Shown here: positions 13,088 to 25,969 of the stretch, piece after piece | Numbering within the stretch: position 1 is the first letter of the stretch | Layout of the letters: each line of letters starts with the position of its first letter | Assembly: GCF_037126465.1 (NCBI RefSeq) | Contig: NW_026999482.1 | Coordinates: 1-64,000, forward strand | Origin: Ornithodoros turicata | Taxonomy: Eukaryota; Arthropoda; Arachnida; Ixodida; Argasidae | DNA: 64,000 nucleotides | Reading direction: 5' to 3' | Notes under the pieces: model-generated | What the model was told of the DNA's origin: nothing | Database searches by the model: none | Seen by the model: only the letters and a program-made list of their open reading frames with translations | Made by a program: the position numbers and the translations under genes

Positions 13088-13117
13088 GGTTCGTTTACTC
13101 GTTCGAAGGGGTGGAGC

Positions 13118-13670
13118 CACAGGGGTGACACAAACACACCATTGTTGTAACTACCCTCAAGCGGGTGCTTTTGGCAAAACTCTACCTTGTCCTGGTCGCA
13201 CGTCATAGAAAACGCCATTTTCAGGTCATGTGACTTTGTTTCCATGTCGTTTTGCCGCTTACCGACATATTTTGAATTTTTGGAGATGAACGTATTTTGC
13301 CAGCGTAAACTATGCAGTGCTTCTTCCGCGACATGGTAGCCCATTTCTCCTTAGTTTAAGTACATCGCATCGGCTCAGTGAGTCTTAACGCGCGGTTGTC
13401 ATCATATCTTTGGAAGTTGTCAACAATACGAGGCCTTATGTGCAAAACTGCGCGTTTTACTGCAAGATTATCGGATAAAAATAATTACCGTGATCGAAAG
13501 ACATTCAAAACGTTGCGCAGAGACAACAACCGCATCACGGGCGCCGGTATCTTTAAGGTCAAGTGCGCCTTGACGTTTGCTGTGACGTGCGACCAGGACC
13601 TGGCCAGGATGCATTGCGTTCGCCCAGCACGCTTTGTCTACGGAGCAATACGTTGAATGCCACCCCTGTG
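13118..13670. mobile_element. hAT-like non-autonomous element, copy 1, with 8-bp target duplication
   Basis: The termini are CACAGGGGTG (13118-13127) and its perfect complement CACCCCTGTG (13661-13670). Both flanks carry GGTGGAGC (13110-13117 and 13671-13678). CAGGGGTG ends with 8-bp duplications are typical of hAT elements. A second, more diverged copy lies at 30281-30795. The 553-bp interior has no transposase. It sits only 30 bp from the preceding MITE. Confidence 0.87.
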
Positions 13671-15021
13671 GGTGGAGCAGTGCGCGGTAAGCGCCACCTA
13701 ACCAAACCACTTCACGTTTCAAGCGATACCGAAACTGCGGCGGTGTATCGCAAATGAGCGCACTCGCCCACCCCTCCGAACGAGTGGACAAGCCCGCTTC
13801 CGCTCTCCGCTATGGTGTCATGCTCAACAAAAAGTACGCTCGCGTGTTCCGTAGTCTATTATAGGGACCATTATTATAGGGACCATATTATAGGGACCTG
13901 TACATCCAATGCAGAAAGGCTACCTGTGGACAGGAGGGTGCGCTCCGGGACGTTCGTCTGTTTTTCCGGTATGACGTCATCTAACTCATCCAGGAAACTG
14001 CTTAAGCGGCTTTAGCAGTAACGGTGTTAGAGCTGCAGTGGGGCACAGTTGGCCTCTCTGCGATTTCCCTTTATTACAGTATCGGCTACCATGATCGAAT
14101 CATCGCGCTCCTTCTCTGCGCTTTAGAAACTCCTTGTACAGTTCAGTGCTGAACGCTGAACGAACAGTTCAGTGCTGAACGCTTACAAGAAACTTATTCA
14201 ATGTTTTGTAAGTAATACACAAAAACAATACGAACGAGCTCATCACTGGAAATAACATAACGCAATGGACGGTAACTACTTCTGAATTGCAGCTGAATTG
14301 TGAAAGAATTAAAATTATATAATGACCTCATTTGGGGGGGGGGCAAACCAACTAACGTACCCACTGCAACAATATAATAAGTTTAAATTGTTCCATTCGT
14401 TCGTTAGATACCCATATAAACACCCAACTCACCGTGATTAAAGCTATGCTAAGCCTTTGCTTTGTTTTGTTCGTGTTTCAGAATAGCACGGCGTTCAAGG
14501 ATAGCGTGTTACACTGCACCGAAATTTACTGGAATTTCATGGGGATGCTGGATCCAGTTAAGTTCACTTACTTTCGTCTAGAAAACGAGCTATTACGCAG
14601 CGAAGACTTTAATGCCAAGCAAAGCTAAAGACACTACGTATGTGGTCCGTGTTCTCAAATTGGTTTCCCAAAATTTAAATGCAATGCAACTCGTCACGGA
14701 CGTAAAGATCACATCAATTGAAATTACTCCGTGGTTGTGTTGTTGGGGGTTCTGTTTTCCACATATGCGTCATATATTTTTTCACATATATTTACCGCGT
14801 GGCCAGCATGTATCATACATGTATATGGCGTCGCGCCTCTCGCCTCGGTTCAGTAGTTGGAGCCGTTGGGACGACGTTCGCTTGCGTTTGCGTTTCGAGG
14901 ATCTTAACTTATTCTGACCCGCGTGGTTACTCTCCAATTTGCTATCGCGTCTGTTACTGTCATTAATGGCTATTAACTTGAGTGAACCGTTCAAAAAAGT
15001 CGTGCGGTCATTCGCCTCTTC
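13671..15021. other. Intergenic, short tandem repeat only
   Basis: At about 13856-13898 the unit attatagggacc is repeated three times. A run of about ten G residues lies near 14335-14343. No gene or complete transposon is recognised elsewhere. A 101-codon plus-strand frame at 14612 has no recognisable domain. Confidence 0.4.
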
Positions 15022-15039
15022 GTGACGTCATGACGTCAC
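15022..15039. promoter_or_regulatory. Perfect 18-bp palindrome holding two CRE-type TGACGTCA sites
   Basis: GTGACGTCATGACGTCAC is its own reverse complement and holds two abutting TGACGTCA octamers, the consensus CREB/ATF site. A caccacgtgaatggtacacgtggtg stretch with CACGTG E-boxes follows at once. No gene starts nearby that I can recognise, so a regulatory role is inference only. Confidence 0.35.
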
Positions 15040-15659
15040 CACGTGAATGGTACACGTGGTGTTTGAGTCGTTGGAGGCATGGTTTGAGCTGAGCGCTGAG
15101 CAGTCCTAGAAAGTTCAGCTTCTGCGGCCGCACCACACGGTACAGTCTTAATAAACAACAGAAAGCTAAAGCTGATATCGCAGATTTAGCTCAACTGAAT
15201 GAGCGAGTTCATCAAATTGAACTGTTTTGACCACCACTACGTAGTTACCTTTTGCTGTAACGGGTTAATTTCCTACAAAGGTATCGTGCAACTGTAGCTA
15301 GTTCCGCTTTTGGATAGAGTAACTGTGACTAAGCTACTCAGGCACTGAAATATTTTCCACGCGTCAGTTCCCCGGTGTCTTTCTGTTTACGCTGCATTAT
15401 TTCGCCATCCAGGAACTGGACGAAGCCAGGATTATCTTGGGCCAACTCCCGCCGTGCTGCTAGGGCCCACGGGAAACGTTCCCTTTATAGCGCGATATAA
15501 CTATACTTGGACAATACAAGGGCAGCTTTTAAGACTAAATCCTGATCCGCACGATTCCACACCCCTCCCGTTCGTCGGCGTCTCGGTGTGACGGACGCGT
15601 GGGTTTCCAATTCACGCCCGCGCGCTTGCGACGCAGCTTTGCGAGAAAAGGCTTACAGC

Positions 15660-15830
15660 CAGAGTCCTGCAACATCCGCGGATGGAAGCGGCTATCCGCA
15701 AGATACTTGCGGATTCGGATGAAAATTTAGCACTTTCTGCTGTGTGCGGATCGGATGCGGATGGCTCGAGGTCGGATCGGATGCGGATAACGTGCGCGCC
15801 GATGCGGGTCGGATGCGAATGCCAAAAATA
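15660..15830. repeat. Degenerate CGGAT-type tandem repeat
   Basis: Short units of the kind gcggat, cggatgcggat and atccgc recur in both orientations over 170 bp. This is a simple-sequence-derived repeat, and no gene overlaps it convincingly. Confidence 0.6.
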
Positions 15831-18798
15831 TCATACGCGCAGGGCTCCACGCCGGACCACGTGAAATGAAGCAAAAACAGATAAAAGCAGAAATGCATGG
15901 GACGCGTGCAGAGCGCGTGATGCGCGCCAATGTTGCTGCATTCGTCTGCCACAAGTGTCTGCAGGCTGTAAGCGGGTACTGTTGTCTCCAACGGATTCTG
16001 CGTTCATTCATTCATAGATATCGTTGAAATGTAGAAGTAAATTTAGTGCCGTGCATAGTGTCCCAAAAATTTGTGCGAGCTACTCATTCGCAAATTTGTC
16101 TACCGGCGGCCATCGTTCTCCCCAGTAGCAACGAGATAGAGAGGGTAATGGAGAGATAAATCAGCAGCTATGTTTGAAGCCACCATGGATGACGCCATGT
16201 CGGCCTCTCCTTGCCTCGTTTGCAAACGGCGGACATTAGGGGCTCATGCGGTGAGCGTCTTCGCACGTGTACGCTTCGGAATTCAGTGGGATTTATTGGT
16301 CACGTAATGCCGCCAACAGTTTTTTTTTTCCCCAAGCCTACGGAAGAGATACTATGATAGTCACATAACCGAACAATGTGATAGCATGGTGTATGAATAA
16401 GACCACCTGAGAAATCACTGAGGCCGAAAGATAGCGGAATTTGGAACGTCGTGTGTCTGTCAGCACCCCGTGTTTGGCGCTGTCTGATAACGAAGCGGCT
16501 TTATAGCGCATTCGGCTTACCGTTTTCGTGCAGAAAACGTTGCACTGGCTCGAGCGTGGACGACCCATGGCCGCTTCAACCAAACTTGCGTTGCGCACTC
16601 GCGTTTCATTGGTTCTTCGGTTCGCTCTTCGTTCGTTTTTGCCTTGACAGGAGGAGTGCGAGAGGGAAAGGGGAGGGTCGCCTACTGGCATCAAAGCTTG
16701 GAGCCTCGCCAAGGCGGTTGCGCACTCTATTCGCTCTCTATCTCGTTGTTCAATCCTCGGAAAATGCGCCGAGACGAGCGTGAATATCTGTATTCGACAG
16801 ATTCAGGCGTCACCCTCCGCGCGCGTTCGAAAGCTGTTTTTTGTCTGAGGTCACACTCACGCCGAGCGCGCGCACCCTGAAATCGTCGGAACAATGCTCC
16901 ATGCGTTCCGACCCTAAGTGCACGCAGTGGTACTATTACGACTGGTATTCCTCGCGTCACTCCGTCCAAAAATTGAACTTTGCGAACCTATGCATCCGTC
17001 GCTTTCGAACGGGCTTGCGCCGTTTCGCAGACGGGCGCACTGAAACGCAATAGTGCAGACCAGGCTTTGGAGTGGCTTGTTTCTAAAAAAAAATGTAGGT
17101 GTAAAGTAACTAAGTTACGTCCACATGGTATAGGTAATTGTACCTGTTTACACTTCAAGTAAAGTCACCGTAACTAACTCAGTTACTCTATCGCAGGCAA
17201 CCTGTAGCTAGTCACTAACTAATCGGTGACTGCTTGAAGTGTGACTTTTTGAGCGTTCTTAGTGACCTTAAACTTGCGCTATAGAAATATTTGGTTAGAC
17301 CTCACCTTGATTATGCTTCTGTGGTATGGAACCCCAGGGACTGTGTAGTGATGAACACACTGAGAAAATAAAGAGCTGAGCAGTGCGTTTCATTCTGTGC
17401 AACTATATGTACCATCGAACTTCCAATGTGACACTAATAAAGACACACATATCTCTACAAACGTTATACAACCTAGGCACAAAATTTCCATGTGTCATCA
17501 GACACACTCTTCAACAAAACATGAATTTGCGTCGTCCCCGCTTTGGTCAACGTTCAGCTTCATAATGTCATAATGTTCTATATCTGGCGGGCAGGTTTGG
17601 CTAAATTCGTACAACGCCGCTTCTGAGCCCACTCAAATGAATATATGTGATCATTCGAACATCATTGCTGCACGTGCCAGAGAGCCTTGAGGAACCTACG
17701 GATCTCCACTTCAAATCTTGGATAGGCGGTTCATTCTGGCACCCGTATCAGTGCACACTTCTTGTAAGATGACTACATTGCAAAAGCACATGAACAGTTT
17801 CGCCGAGATTCGGTGGTACTTTTTCTTGTGCACTCATGGAGGAAACGAATGCTGGGGACACAATGTTTACCTTCGCAGTAACGGTCTTGTTCCCTCCTCC
17901 GCCATTCCAGCCGAAACCAGCCAGCGGTGTAGCTCGCGACCCTGTTAGATTTCCCTGACAAAAATTGTGTGCATACCCTTAGAGGTATGTATGTAGTATA
18001 AGTTTTTCGACGTGAAAACGTCTATAAGTTCGGTTTGGTAGCCAGGTCAAAATTTACGATGGAAGCAAATTATGCCGCATTTCCTGACGCGATAACTCTG
18101 TAAGTAGTAAACCGATAGAAACCAATCCAGATAGCTCACACGTGTAAGATTATAGCTAACAAGGTCATTGTGGCGGCTGACGCAATTTCTAGGTGTGGCG
18201 GGCGCGCGCGAGGAGGACGGAAATATAGGGGTACGCTTACCTTGATGACACTCTAACTCGCGAACGCGTGAAACTGGGACGCCGATCGAGGTGCCGTTGG
18301 AAAGCGCTTAAGAGGTTCTACCTGGACCTTAAGCGATATCGGCTTCAGCTATAATAAATAACCAAAAGTGTATAAATTTGCAAAATATGATCATGATCGA
18401 AGGAAACGGCAATATGAAGAAACGGCGGCTCGAGAGGAACCCAAAAAGCTCCAAAAGTCCAGCACTGAGCGATCGAGTAGGCTATGGGAGCGCCGAAGAA
18501 GGTTAGCGGCAGAGGAAAAATCGACTGCCGGCGCGCACATCGAGCAGCGTTCACACGGGGCAACTTTTCCCAGCAGCTATGAGCAATTTTCGAGTTGCCG
18601 GCAGTCGGCCGACAGCGGCAACTCGAGCAACTCGAGTTGCTCGTAATCGCTCCCCGACCGCAAACTTAAGAAGTCGCTCGCGCACCGGCAAATCTGCGAG
18701 GGGAGCATTGCCACGTGACTCCCCGTGGCGTTGTGGTTTTCTTCATGGATTCATGGTTTCAAATCCTGCAGGCGCAGCTGAGAAATCACTTCTTTCTT
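15831..18798. other. Long intergenic stretch
   Basis: No gene is recognised. About 17085-17220 contains a GTAACT-rich segment of the family described at 30.9 kb. There are several frames of 60-124 codons on both strands, but none has a recognisable domain, and the start of the longest (16338-16712, minus) has no supporting context. Confidence 0.35.
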
Positions 18799-18817
18799 TT
18801 TTTTTTTTTTACTCACG

Positions 18818-19600
18818 TCACGAAAACATGTCAATTGCCATTTTTTGAAGGTAATAATGATAATCTAATCGTGCAGAAAAACTGACTAAAAGGAGAACCA
18901 GCCTGTGGCCAGCTCCGTACAGAGGGTGGTAAGCCATTAAGACATCCGTGACTAGGGGTGTGGATGAGCCTCGTAAGCCGGAATTTTCAAGAGCTTGCCG
19001 TGAGGATTTTGAGTCAGTGAAGGCCGCCCATTCCCGCGGGGTAAAATCAAACATGTGCTGCAGAAAGTAAAGGATGGCACAGAGTACCGCAGCTGTTGAT
19101 GAGGTTGGATGCCAAAGGAGTCGTCCTTGCACTACGCGTTCTGATGGGATGACGAAAGCCGAGGCCGGCTTGTCGTTTCTACATGCGCCATCTGTGTACG
19201 CTTCTGCGGACGTAGAAAACTTCTCGTCTACAAGAGCATAAAAATGGGTTTGAAGGACTTGAGGGGGAACCTGATCTATTCTTTCCAGAGGGCTCGGAAG
19301 GATTACGACGATCAGTGGTACCGGCAGAGACCAGGCGGTTTCCGGCGGTGTTACGTTCTTAGCTTCGAAGCCTGTGAGACTCCGGCGTGTCCTCTGCGCT
19401 ACTAGGTAGAAGTCGCTTTCGGGGTGGTATCGAATTTTCCTGAGGAGCGGGTGATGGGGAATGTGAGCACGCAAACGCAGGAGGTGACGAGGCGTTTCAC
19501 GTTCACGTAGAACCTCAACCGGTAGTTCACCAGCTTCAGCCAGGACATGCCGTGTTTTAGCCATTCTTGGAACTCCAATAATCAATGAATGATGAATGGA
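18818..19600 (-). pseudogene. LINE remnant: RNase H domain of a non-LTR retrotransposon
   Basis: The minus-strand frame running from 19774 down to 18818 includes an RNase H-like domain. AYTDGA (19181-19198) supplies the first catalytic Asp, and FTDSK (19003-19020) the later one. The helix between them reads TAAVLCAIL where active enzymes have a Glu, so a catalytic residue appears lost. The approximately 120 residues before it resemble the connection region that follows reverse transcriptase in I/R1-type LINEs. The reverse transcriptase itself and the expected C-terminal zinc knuckle are absent, so the copy is truncated at both ends. Runs of T at 18797-18812 would be the poly(A) of a minus-strand insertion. 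The zinc-knuckle tails at 39.1 and 42.1 kb may come from a related family. Confidence 0.7.
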
Positions 19601-19774
19601 ATGGATAAAGACTAGTATTTCTTTCACTAAAATCCCGCAAAGGAGCAAAGGACTATCAGATCGTGCCGTTTTCATGTAAAACATAACGGCTCCGACACGA
19701 CTCAGCCCACCCCAGTGCGTTTTCCTTTTTTTTTTTTTTTTTTGTATACTTCCTAGACGGCCTGAACTATCCAA

Positions 19775-21298
19775 TGGGCTGCAGTTGAGTACGGTGACCT
19801 TTTTTTTTGCGTAAGAAGAAATACACTTGTGGAGTTTTAAAATGGAAAAGAAGAGTGTCTCTTTTCACAGGAGGGTGTCACAAAGGCATCACTTGATACT
19901 TCCTATACACGACCTCAACTAACGAATGAGCCGCAGCGGAGTAAGGCGACGATCTTTTTCTCCTTCAAGAAAAATACACCTGAAGATTTTCAATATGCTA
20001 CTCGCTACGAGATCGAACAGTGTCGTCGCGCTGCGGAGAAACGATGAACTACCACAGTGTGGGCGCATCGTCTGCTTCTACACGTTTATTCAGCGTCCTG
20101 TGTAGTGTAGGTGTAGTATTGGGGAACCTAACGCTATCGTTCCATCGCGAGCCAAGTGATCTTCCGGTGAATATACACTAGAATTACGGAAAAGAACCGC
20201 AACTCTGAACATCAGCCCACGAGCTATCCACACTAGAAAGGTGACAGTTTCGACACCTATAGGTCGTCTGCCAGCGATATTCGCTGCGAGATCGACTACA
20301 GGGGGCGCAACTGATCGAGAGGATATGTTCGACAAATGGCACGATTTCTTTCACTTTCCGGCGACCTCAGGTATGCGAAAACACCATCTCAAAAGTGACA
20401 TTTTTTACGAGTGGTCGATATTCTCGGTCGCTTAGTTAAACAATTAATAGAGGTCAGCTTCATATTATTGCGTGAAACGAATCCTCACACAGTACTTTAT
20501 GACCATGAATAATCTCGGGCTCCTGCGAACAACAACAACTTTCTTTTGAGATGATGGGTGGGGAGGTTCATCGCCAGGACTTCTTCGTGGTCTTCAGACT
20601 ACGTTCAATATTGAGGTCCGCTATTTGTTCGACGATGGTCCAGGTAGGGGAACGGGCAACGTTCAATTTGAGCATATAAGCAGATGAGAGAGATCTATGC
20701 AGCGCAAGTTATCCTCGAGAATGCTAACTTGCCGAAAATTCGTCGTAAACTTGGCCCAAAACGCACCCCGTCTTTAAGTCCTCACCACATCACCGTATTT
20801 GTTCTCATTCCACTATGCCCTTCGGTAAGCTTGATCGACCCCTTCCCTCTGACACCAGGCAAAGAAGGCACACAAATGTCGTCCGTACGTGCCAAAAGAA
20901 CCCGCGGAACGGAAACTTTTTTTTTTTTTCATGTTTGATAAGAGTTCGGGGCCAGTGTTGAAGAGAGGAAAATCTTGAGAAAAAAGCAAATATCTTACAT
21001 ACACACCCCTCAGAGAATGCCTACAATTTTTTCTAGCGAAATCTAAGAGGGTCGAGCTACACCACTGGCTGGTTTCGACTGGAATCGGTCTGCTGAGCTT
21101 CGTCATGAAGGGTTATTTCTCCAAGGTCATTCAAGGTGTACGGTTATAGCGTAACCTCAATATTGAGTCTGGACAAGCGTTTCGCAGTTTCGTCTTTATC
21201 AATGTTCGCAACATCTCCGTTTCAGGGCATTCTGGAAGAATACAACCTGAATGTAACTGCGTTCATGGCATCAGCAAGGGTATGTCACCCATACAGAT
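19775..21298. other. Intergenic
   Basis: Poly(T) runs and AT-rich sequence. No gene, SINE or transposon end could be assigned with confidence. Confidence 0.3.
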
Positions 21299-22123
21299 AT
21301 ATACAGGGTGTTTATTTTTATCCTTTACATAGATGTCGTATTTGCAGTTGAGTTCTACGGCCAGGCGGTCATCCTCTCGAAGAAAGTGTGCAACTACAAG
21401 ATGACTAACTACCTAAAATTCACGAACTAACTTTTTTAGTTAGGGGATTTCCGGCAAAAGCGACATAGCAGATTCAGAGACTTTCCTAGTTGCAAGCGAT
21501 TTCACGTTCAAGAAATCCTTAAACGCGCACTGCGTTAAAATATCGATATCCGAATTTTGATACACAAATGAGCCGAAACGGAAACCGCGGCGACCAGGAA
21601 CGCGGGGTGTACAGCGCTCATTTCACGTCAGAGGGCCGCATGATTTGGAGCGATGGAGATGATTGCAGTGGGTGCCGCTAAGCTGGCCAGATAAACCGCT
21701 TTCCGGCCCAGATAAGCCTTTGCGCTCTTCACTCGCGCTTTTTCGGTTTCGGCTCATTTGCATATAGAAATTCGGAGATGAATATTTTGATATTTGATAT
21801 TTATTTATTTTCTAAGAAACAAGTGAAAGGGAGGCTGAGGCAAGTAAGTCTCAAGGAGAGTTTTGACTTTATAACGCACGCGTCTCTTTCAGGATTGTTT
21901 AAACGTGGAATGGCCCTCATTCCCTCAATCTGCTTTATCGTTTTCCCCTAAATTCTACATGTAAAAGTTAATTAATGAAACTCGGGTAAGTAGTCGCCTG
22001 GTAGCTACTTTCATCGAGAGGAGTGGCAGTAAAACTCAACTGCAAAAACCCCATATATGCTGCTCTCATAGCTTTTTTATTTAAAAAAATCTGTAAAAGC
22101 TGAAAATGAACACCCTGCATAGT
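21299..22123. mobile_element. Foldback element with long inverted arms starting CAGGGTGTT
   Basis: The left end reads acagggtgtttatttt and the right end is its inverted counterpart (aaaatgaacaccctg). Similarity between the arms continues for about 250 bp on each side (for example tttgcagttgagttctac against tttgcagttgagttttac, and the gaggatg or gagaggag blocks). A third homologous arm lies inside the TTAA element at 10720-11030. There is no transposase. The superfamily is uncertain. Confidence 0.65.
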
Positions 22124-22620
22124 ATTGACAGCGCTGTGCCCGCTACCGAAATGATGTAACGGGATACTCGTTAATTCAGCAAAAAGTAGTGAAATAGACA
22201 GAGTAAAACCGTTACAGTTACTCATGAGAGTAACGCGATACTTTAATCGCTACTTTTACTGAAACTAAAATTATTCTTTGCGTTTCTATTGTATTCGAAC
22301 ACGCTCGCTGCAGGCGCCCATAGTCTCTCCCATAAATAAATAAATGAATAAAGCGTATACATATTATGCTTAGATGTGTGTGTAGATATTGGAAGAGTAT
22401 TTACTCTTTGCGCACAGTTACAATAAGTTGATTTCATGAAAGAACAGAATCGATAACATGACGTCCGACCTCAGCGGCTGCCCACCGGACTCCTCTCTCC
22501 TTGTCTTATCTTCAGTAGAGCCATTCGTGGTCTGGTATGTAAGCGATGACAGTATCGTTACGTGACGCTGGCAGTCGCTACCTGTCTGTTGTTCCGATAA
22601 CCGCTCCATGTGTTAGTGCG
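22124..22620. other. Intergenic with GTAACT-rich segment
   Basis: About 22150-22275 (gttacagttactc, agtaacgcgatac) belongs to the GTAACT-rich repeats seen at several places in the window. Nothing else is recognised. Confidence 0.35.
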
Positions 22621-22923
22621 GTAGTACAGCTTGGGGCAAGGGACGAAAGTTTCCGGAAAATGGCACTGGCCTGGTGAGCCTCTTCATCGAAGCGGAGCGG
22701 CCACCTGCTATAGCGATCAGACTAGAGCCCCGCGTAGCGACCGTATGGCCCGTGACATCACCAGAGCCGGTAGCGCACTTGGCGCGAGCATTGAAGCCTC
22801 GCGGCCAGTTTGGTTCTGTCCGCCGAAAGGATTACCTGTCTCTCTCTCTCTCACGCCTGTTGCCTAGTCGCAAGAACTGGTGACCCGAAATTCGAGCACC
22901 GGCCTTACCCCAGCTACAGTACC
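22621..22923 (+). other. Putative 5' leader of LTR retrotransposon with primer-binding-site-like motif
   Basis: TGGTGACCCGAA at about 22879 has the TGG start and placement expected of a tRNA primer-binding site. It lies 40 bp before the gag ATG at 22924. The same core (GGTGACCCGAAC) appears at about 60727. A CT microsatellite (tctctctctctctc) is at 22840-22854. LTR boundaries could not be set. Confidence 0.4.
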
Positions 22924-23660
22924 ATGGCCACGACCCGTTCCCCCCCAATCGGTGCTCTCAGCCCGGTTCGGCTGCTCGCGGCCATCCCCGCCGTCAGCAT
23001 CAAGCTGCCTGCTTTTTGGAATCGGAATCCGTCCACTTGCTTCGTCCAAGCGGTAGCTCAGTTCCATCTGTCCGGCATTACAGCGCAGGCGCCAAATTAT
23101 ATCATGTCATCTGCGCGCTCTCTCCATCTGCCGCTGAAGAGGTGTACGACATCATCGCCTCGCCTCATTTAGATGCTCCGTACGACACGCTCAAGTCTGC
23201 CCTTCTTCTTTAGCGTACGTCCTCTTCCGACCGCTGCCACCTGCAACAGTTCCTTTCCTCTGAAGAGCTCGGGGACAGACGCCCTACGCAGCTGTTGCGG
23301 CGTATGAAGCAATTGCTCGGTGACGGGTCCGCGTCAACAAGTGACGGTTTCATTCGGGAGCTATACCTGCAACGGCTTCCGCGCAACGTGCAAATGGTAC
23401 TCGCCGCTGCCTCGAATCTTTCCACAGACGCGCTTGCTGCCCTTGCTGTCGCTGTAATGGAGGTCGCCCAACCCTCCGTCAAGAACGTGGACGTTTTGCC
23501 CCCACCTCAGCTCCTCCTACGCCTTCTCTATCAACTCCTCCAGATCCTTCGGCTTGCATGTCCGCCATGGGAACCCTCACGGGGCAAGTCAGTCACCTCA
23601 CTCAACTTGCCGTGCACTTTTAGGAAAAAGGTTGTCCAAAGGGAGTCGAACGCTGCTTGA
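22924..23660 (+). pseudogene. Retrotransposon gag-like protein remnant (arthropod Ty3/gypsy type)
   Basis: The ATG at 22924 opens a frame whose opening portion (IKLPAFWNRNPSTCFVQAVAQF) is the pattern of the gag-like domain that is common in arthropod LTR retrotransposons (DUF7041 type). The homologous reading changes frame at about 23090 (HVICALSPSAAEEVYDIIASP) and meets a stop at 23211-23213. After the stop it continues with QQFLSSEELGDRRPTQLLRRM and IRELYLQRLPRNVQMVLAA to about 23480. So at least one frameshift and one stop break it. The zinc knuckle, protease and reverse transcriptase expected downstream are not visible; the copy is 3' truncated. Confidence 0.75.
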
Positions 23661-25950
23661 TCACCCCAACACAGTGGGAGGCTGTAGCGAGAACACCGCG
23701 TCGGCGATTGGCTCTGCTAAACGGGTGTTATCCGGATTCCTCGTCTCAGAGGTGTTAGCGTGACGCCCCAACGACCTCTCCCTGCTGCTGTATAGCTGCC
23801 GTCTGTGATTCTTTACGCTCTTTACAGCTCTCACAGCTTCTGAGAGCAAAGGCTTCACTCGCTGGCATTGGCTTTGGAGTACGTGCATCTTTAAGGGAAC
23901 GCACACGCCTAAAAAGCCACAGACAGATGACAAAGTGTGAAATAAGCCTCAACTTGGGTGACAGCCATACCGGAAGCTGCTTCCCTTTGTTGACTCTTAA
24001 TAAATACCACGAACTTATTAATTTACAAGTACAATGAAAAAAATTAAAGCTTACTGCTTCGTACCGAACACAATTTTTTGCAGAGTAGTATACCTTATGA
24101 CTAGATAAACCGTCTAAGTACCTCTTCAGGGCACTTTAGTAATGAACAGCTTATAACCTTCTGGATGACGGTTAGCAACATTGCAATAAATGCTTCTATT
24201 ACTGTGGTCCGAACAGGAATAGACCAATTGTGACAACACTCAAAGCCTGTACATGCAGTGTGAACATCTTTTGTTTCAACATTGATATGAAGCTGTTACA
24301 GCGCCCGTGTAAAAGACAATGGAAGGTCATATATTCTATGCCTTGCTTATATTACCGTTTTTTTCAACGAAATCAGAATTATGCATTTTTGTGTATTACA
24401 TGTATTTTTCATCTTCATTTAACATTGTAGAGTTTCAACAATTATTCAGGGTAGGTTTGATGTGCTTGCATTTTTCTTTAGCTTTCTTTTCACAGAGGAG
24501 CTGTAACTGTGACCCTGTGCAACAATCAAAGTGTATTGTTTGGACCTTAATCACTAGTGATTAAGGCCCAGGTGAACGACAGGCTTTCAGCTTTGTAACC
24601 GTCAAGCTCTGCTATGATAGCGGTATGCGCTCTTACATGCGCTAGACTAGTTATGCTGCATTGTAAACCGTGTAGCCCGTGTAGTATTTCAAAATTCATG
24701 ACCAGTGAGTTCTGGGTACCTTAGACGCATATACTATGCCATCGGAAACCCTTCACCAAAAGAGTGTTCCCTGAGAGGCGACCCTCATTCACTATGTGTG
24801 AACATTACATGAGCTCTCTCTTCCAGGACTGTATGTATAGCTGGTTTCCCTTGGAAGAAAAGTACGGTCTGGGTTTACTGAGGTGGGCTGTTGACTACAT
24901 GTCCGGCTAGAGCACTCTTCACATCACAAGACATAATAAAGCCACTTATCACGACAATGAAGTTTGGTTGTTCTTTTTCGTGCTTGCGGTGTTTTTACAC
25001 CAATGGGGTGTTTTCACGGTTTTAGGTAGTATGGACCAAAGTGCCCACATTTTTACCTTATTCAAATAATCTGGGTCACATGTTTGGACCACTAATAGAT
25101 TGCTAGATTTTGCGTTCAGGGGTATGCTGACCTTTAATCGGCTTGTTATTGGCATTAAATTTGGTCATTTTGGTCATTTTTCTAACAAATTGGTTTTGTA
25201 TCTGCGCTTCCTGTGTCTATGTGGTCTCAATGTGTCTGTTTGGTGTTTTGAGCACTTTTATTGAAAATATAGTGCCCATAACAGTTTCCAGCTGACTTAT
25301 CTCCTTAAGCATTTATTACATCTGCAAAAATCATTTCAGGCCATAAACGAGCAATTACAAACAAATCCACAGCTGCTAACAATGTGTGCAGGATCTAATT
25401 AGCGATTAGGTTTTAATATTCGCTTAATAATTCAGATAAATAAAACAGGTGGACTGAAACAATGTATGGACATGCTGAAGATCCCAGTGAAGTTTCAATA
25501 GAAACATTCATGAGAAGGACACCATGAAACTTTAGGCTGTTGCTCAGGTATTGTTAGTGGTTGTCACTAAAAAAACTTAGAATACCATACTGTGAGTAGT
25601 ATACTGCCACCGCACGCTTCAACCGCTTTATTCTAATCCAATAGAAGCCCATTCTAATCAAATTTTAATCCAACACAGTCTAGTTCTAGTTCGACACAAG
25701 CCTATTGTAAGCCATCCGATTGTTCGTCCTTTGCCCCGCCCCTTTACGCTAATGGCTTGACTCCGCTCCTTCACGCTGATTGGTCCACGCCAAGCCTACT
25801 GATCGCTGATTAGTCCGCCGTAGCGACTATCCTTGCATTTGCTGACCTAGAGCGAAGGACGTCCGCTTCCTGGATGCCGGCCAATAGGAGGACATGGAGG
25901 TCAGGCACTTCCCAAGCTCGTTCTCTCGTTACTCACTTCCCAAGTCTCTG
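23661..25950. other. AT-rich intergenic
   Basis: Over 2 kb without a recognisable gene. Several 60-90 codon frames have low complexity and no motif. Around 25620-25700 short direct repeats of attctaatcc and aatccaata occur. Confidence 0.35.
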
Positions 25951-25969
25951 CTCTTGCCTAAGCGATGGC

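Noticed and set aside
16338..16712. 124-codon minus-strand frame
   Set aside because: No recognisable motif, signal sequence or splice support.
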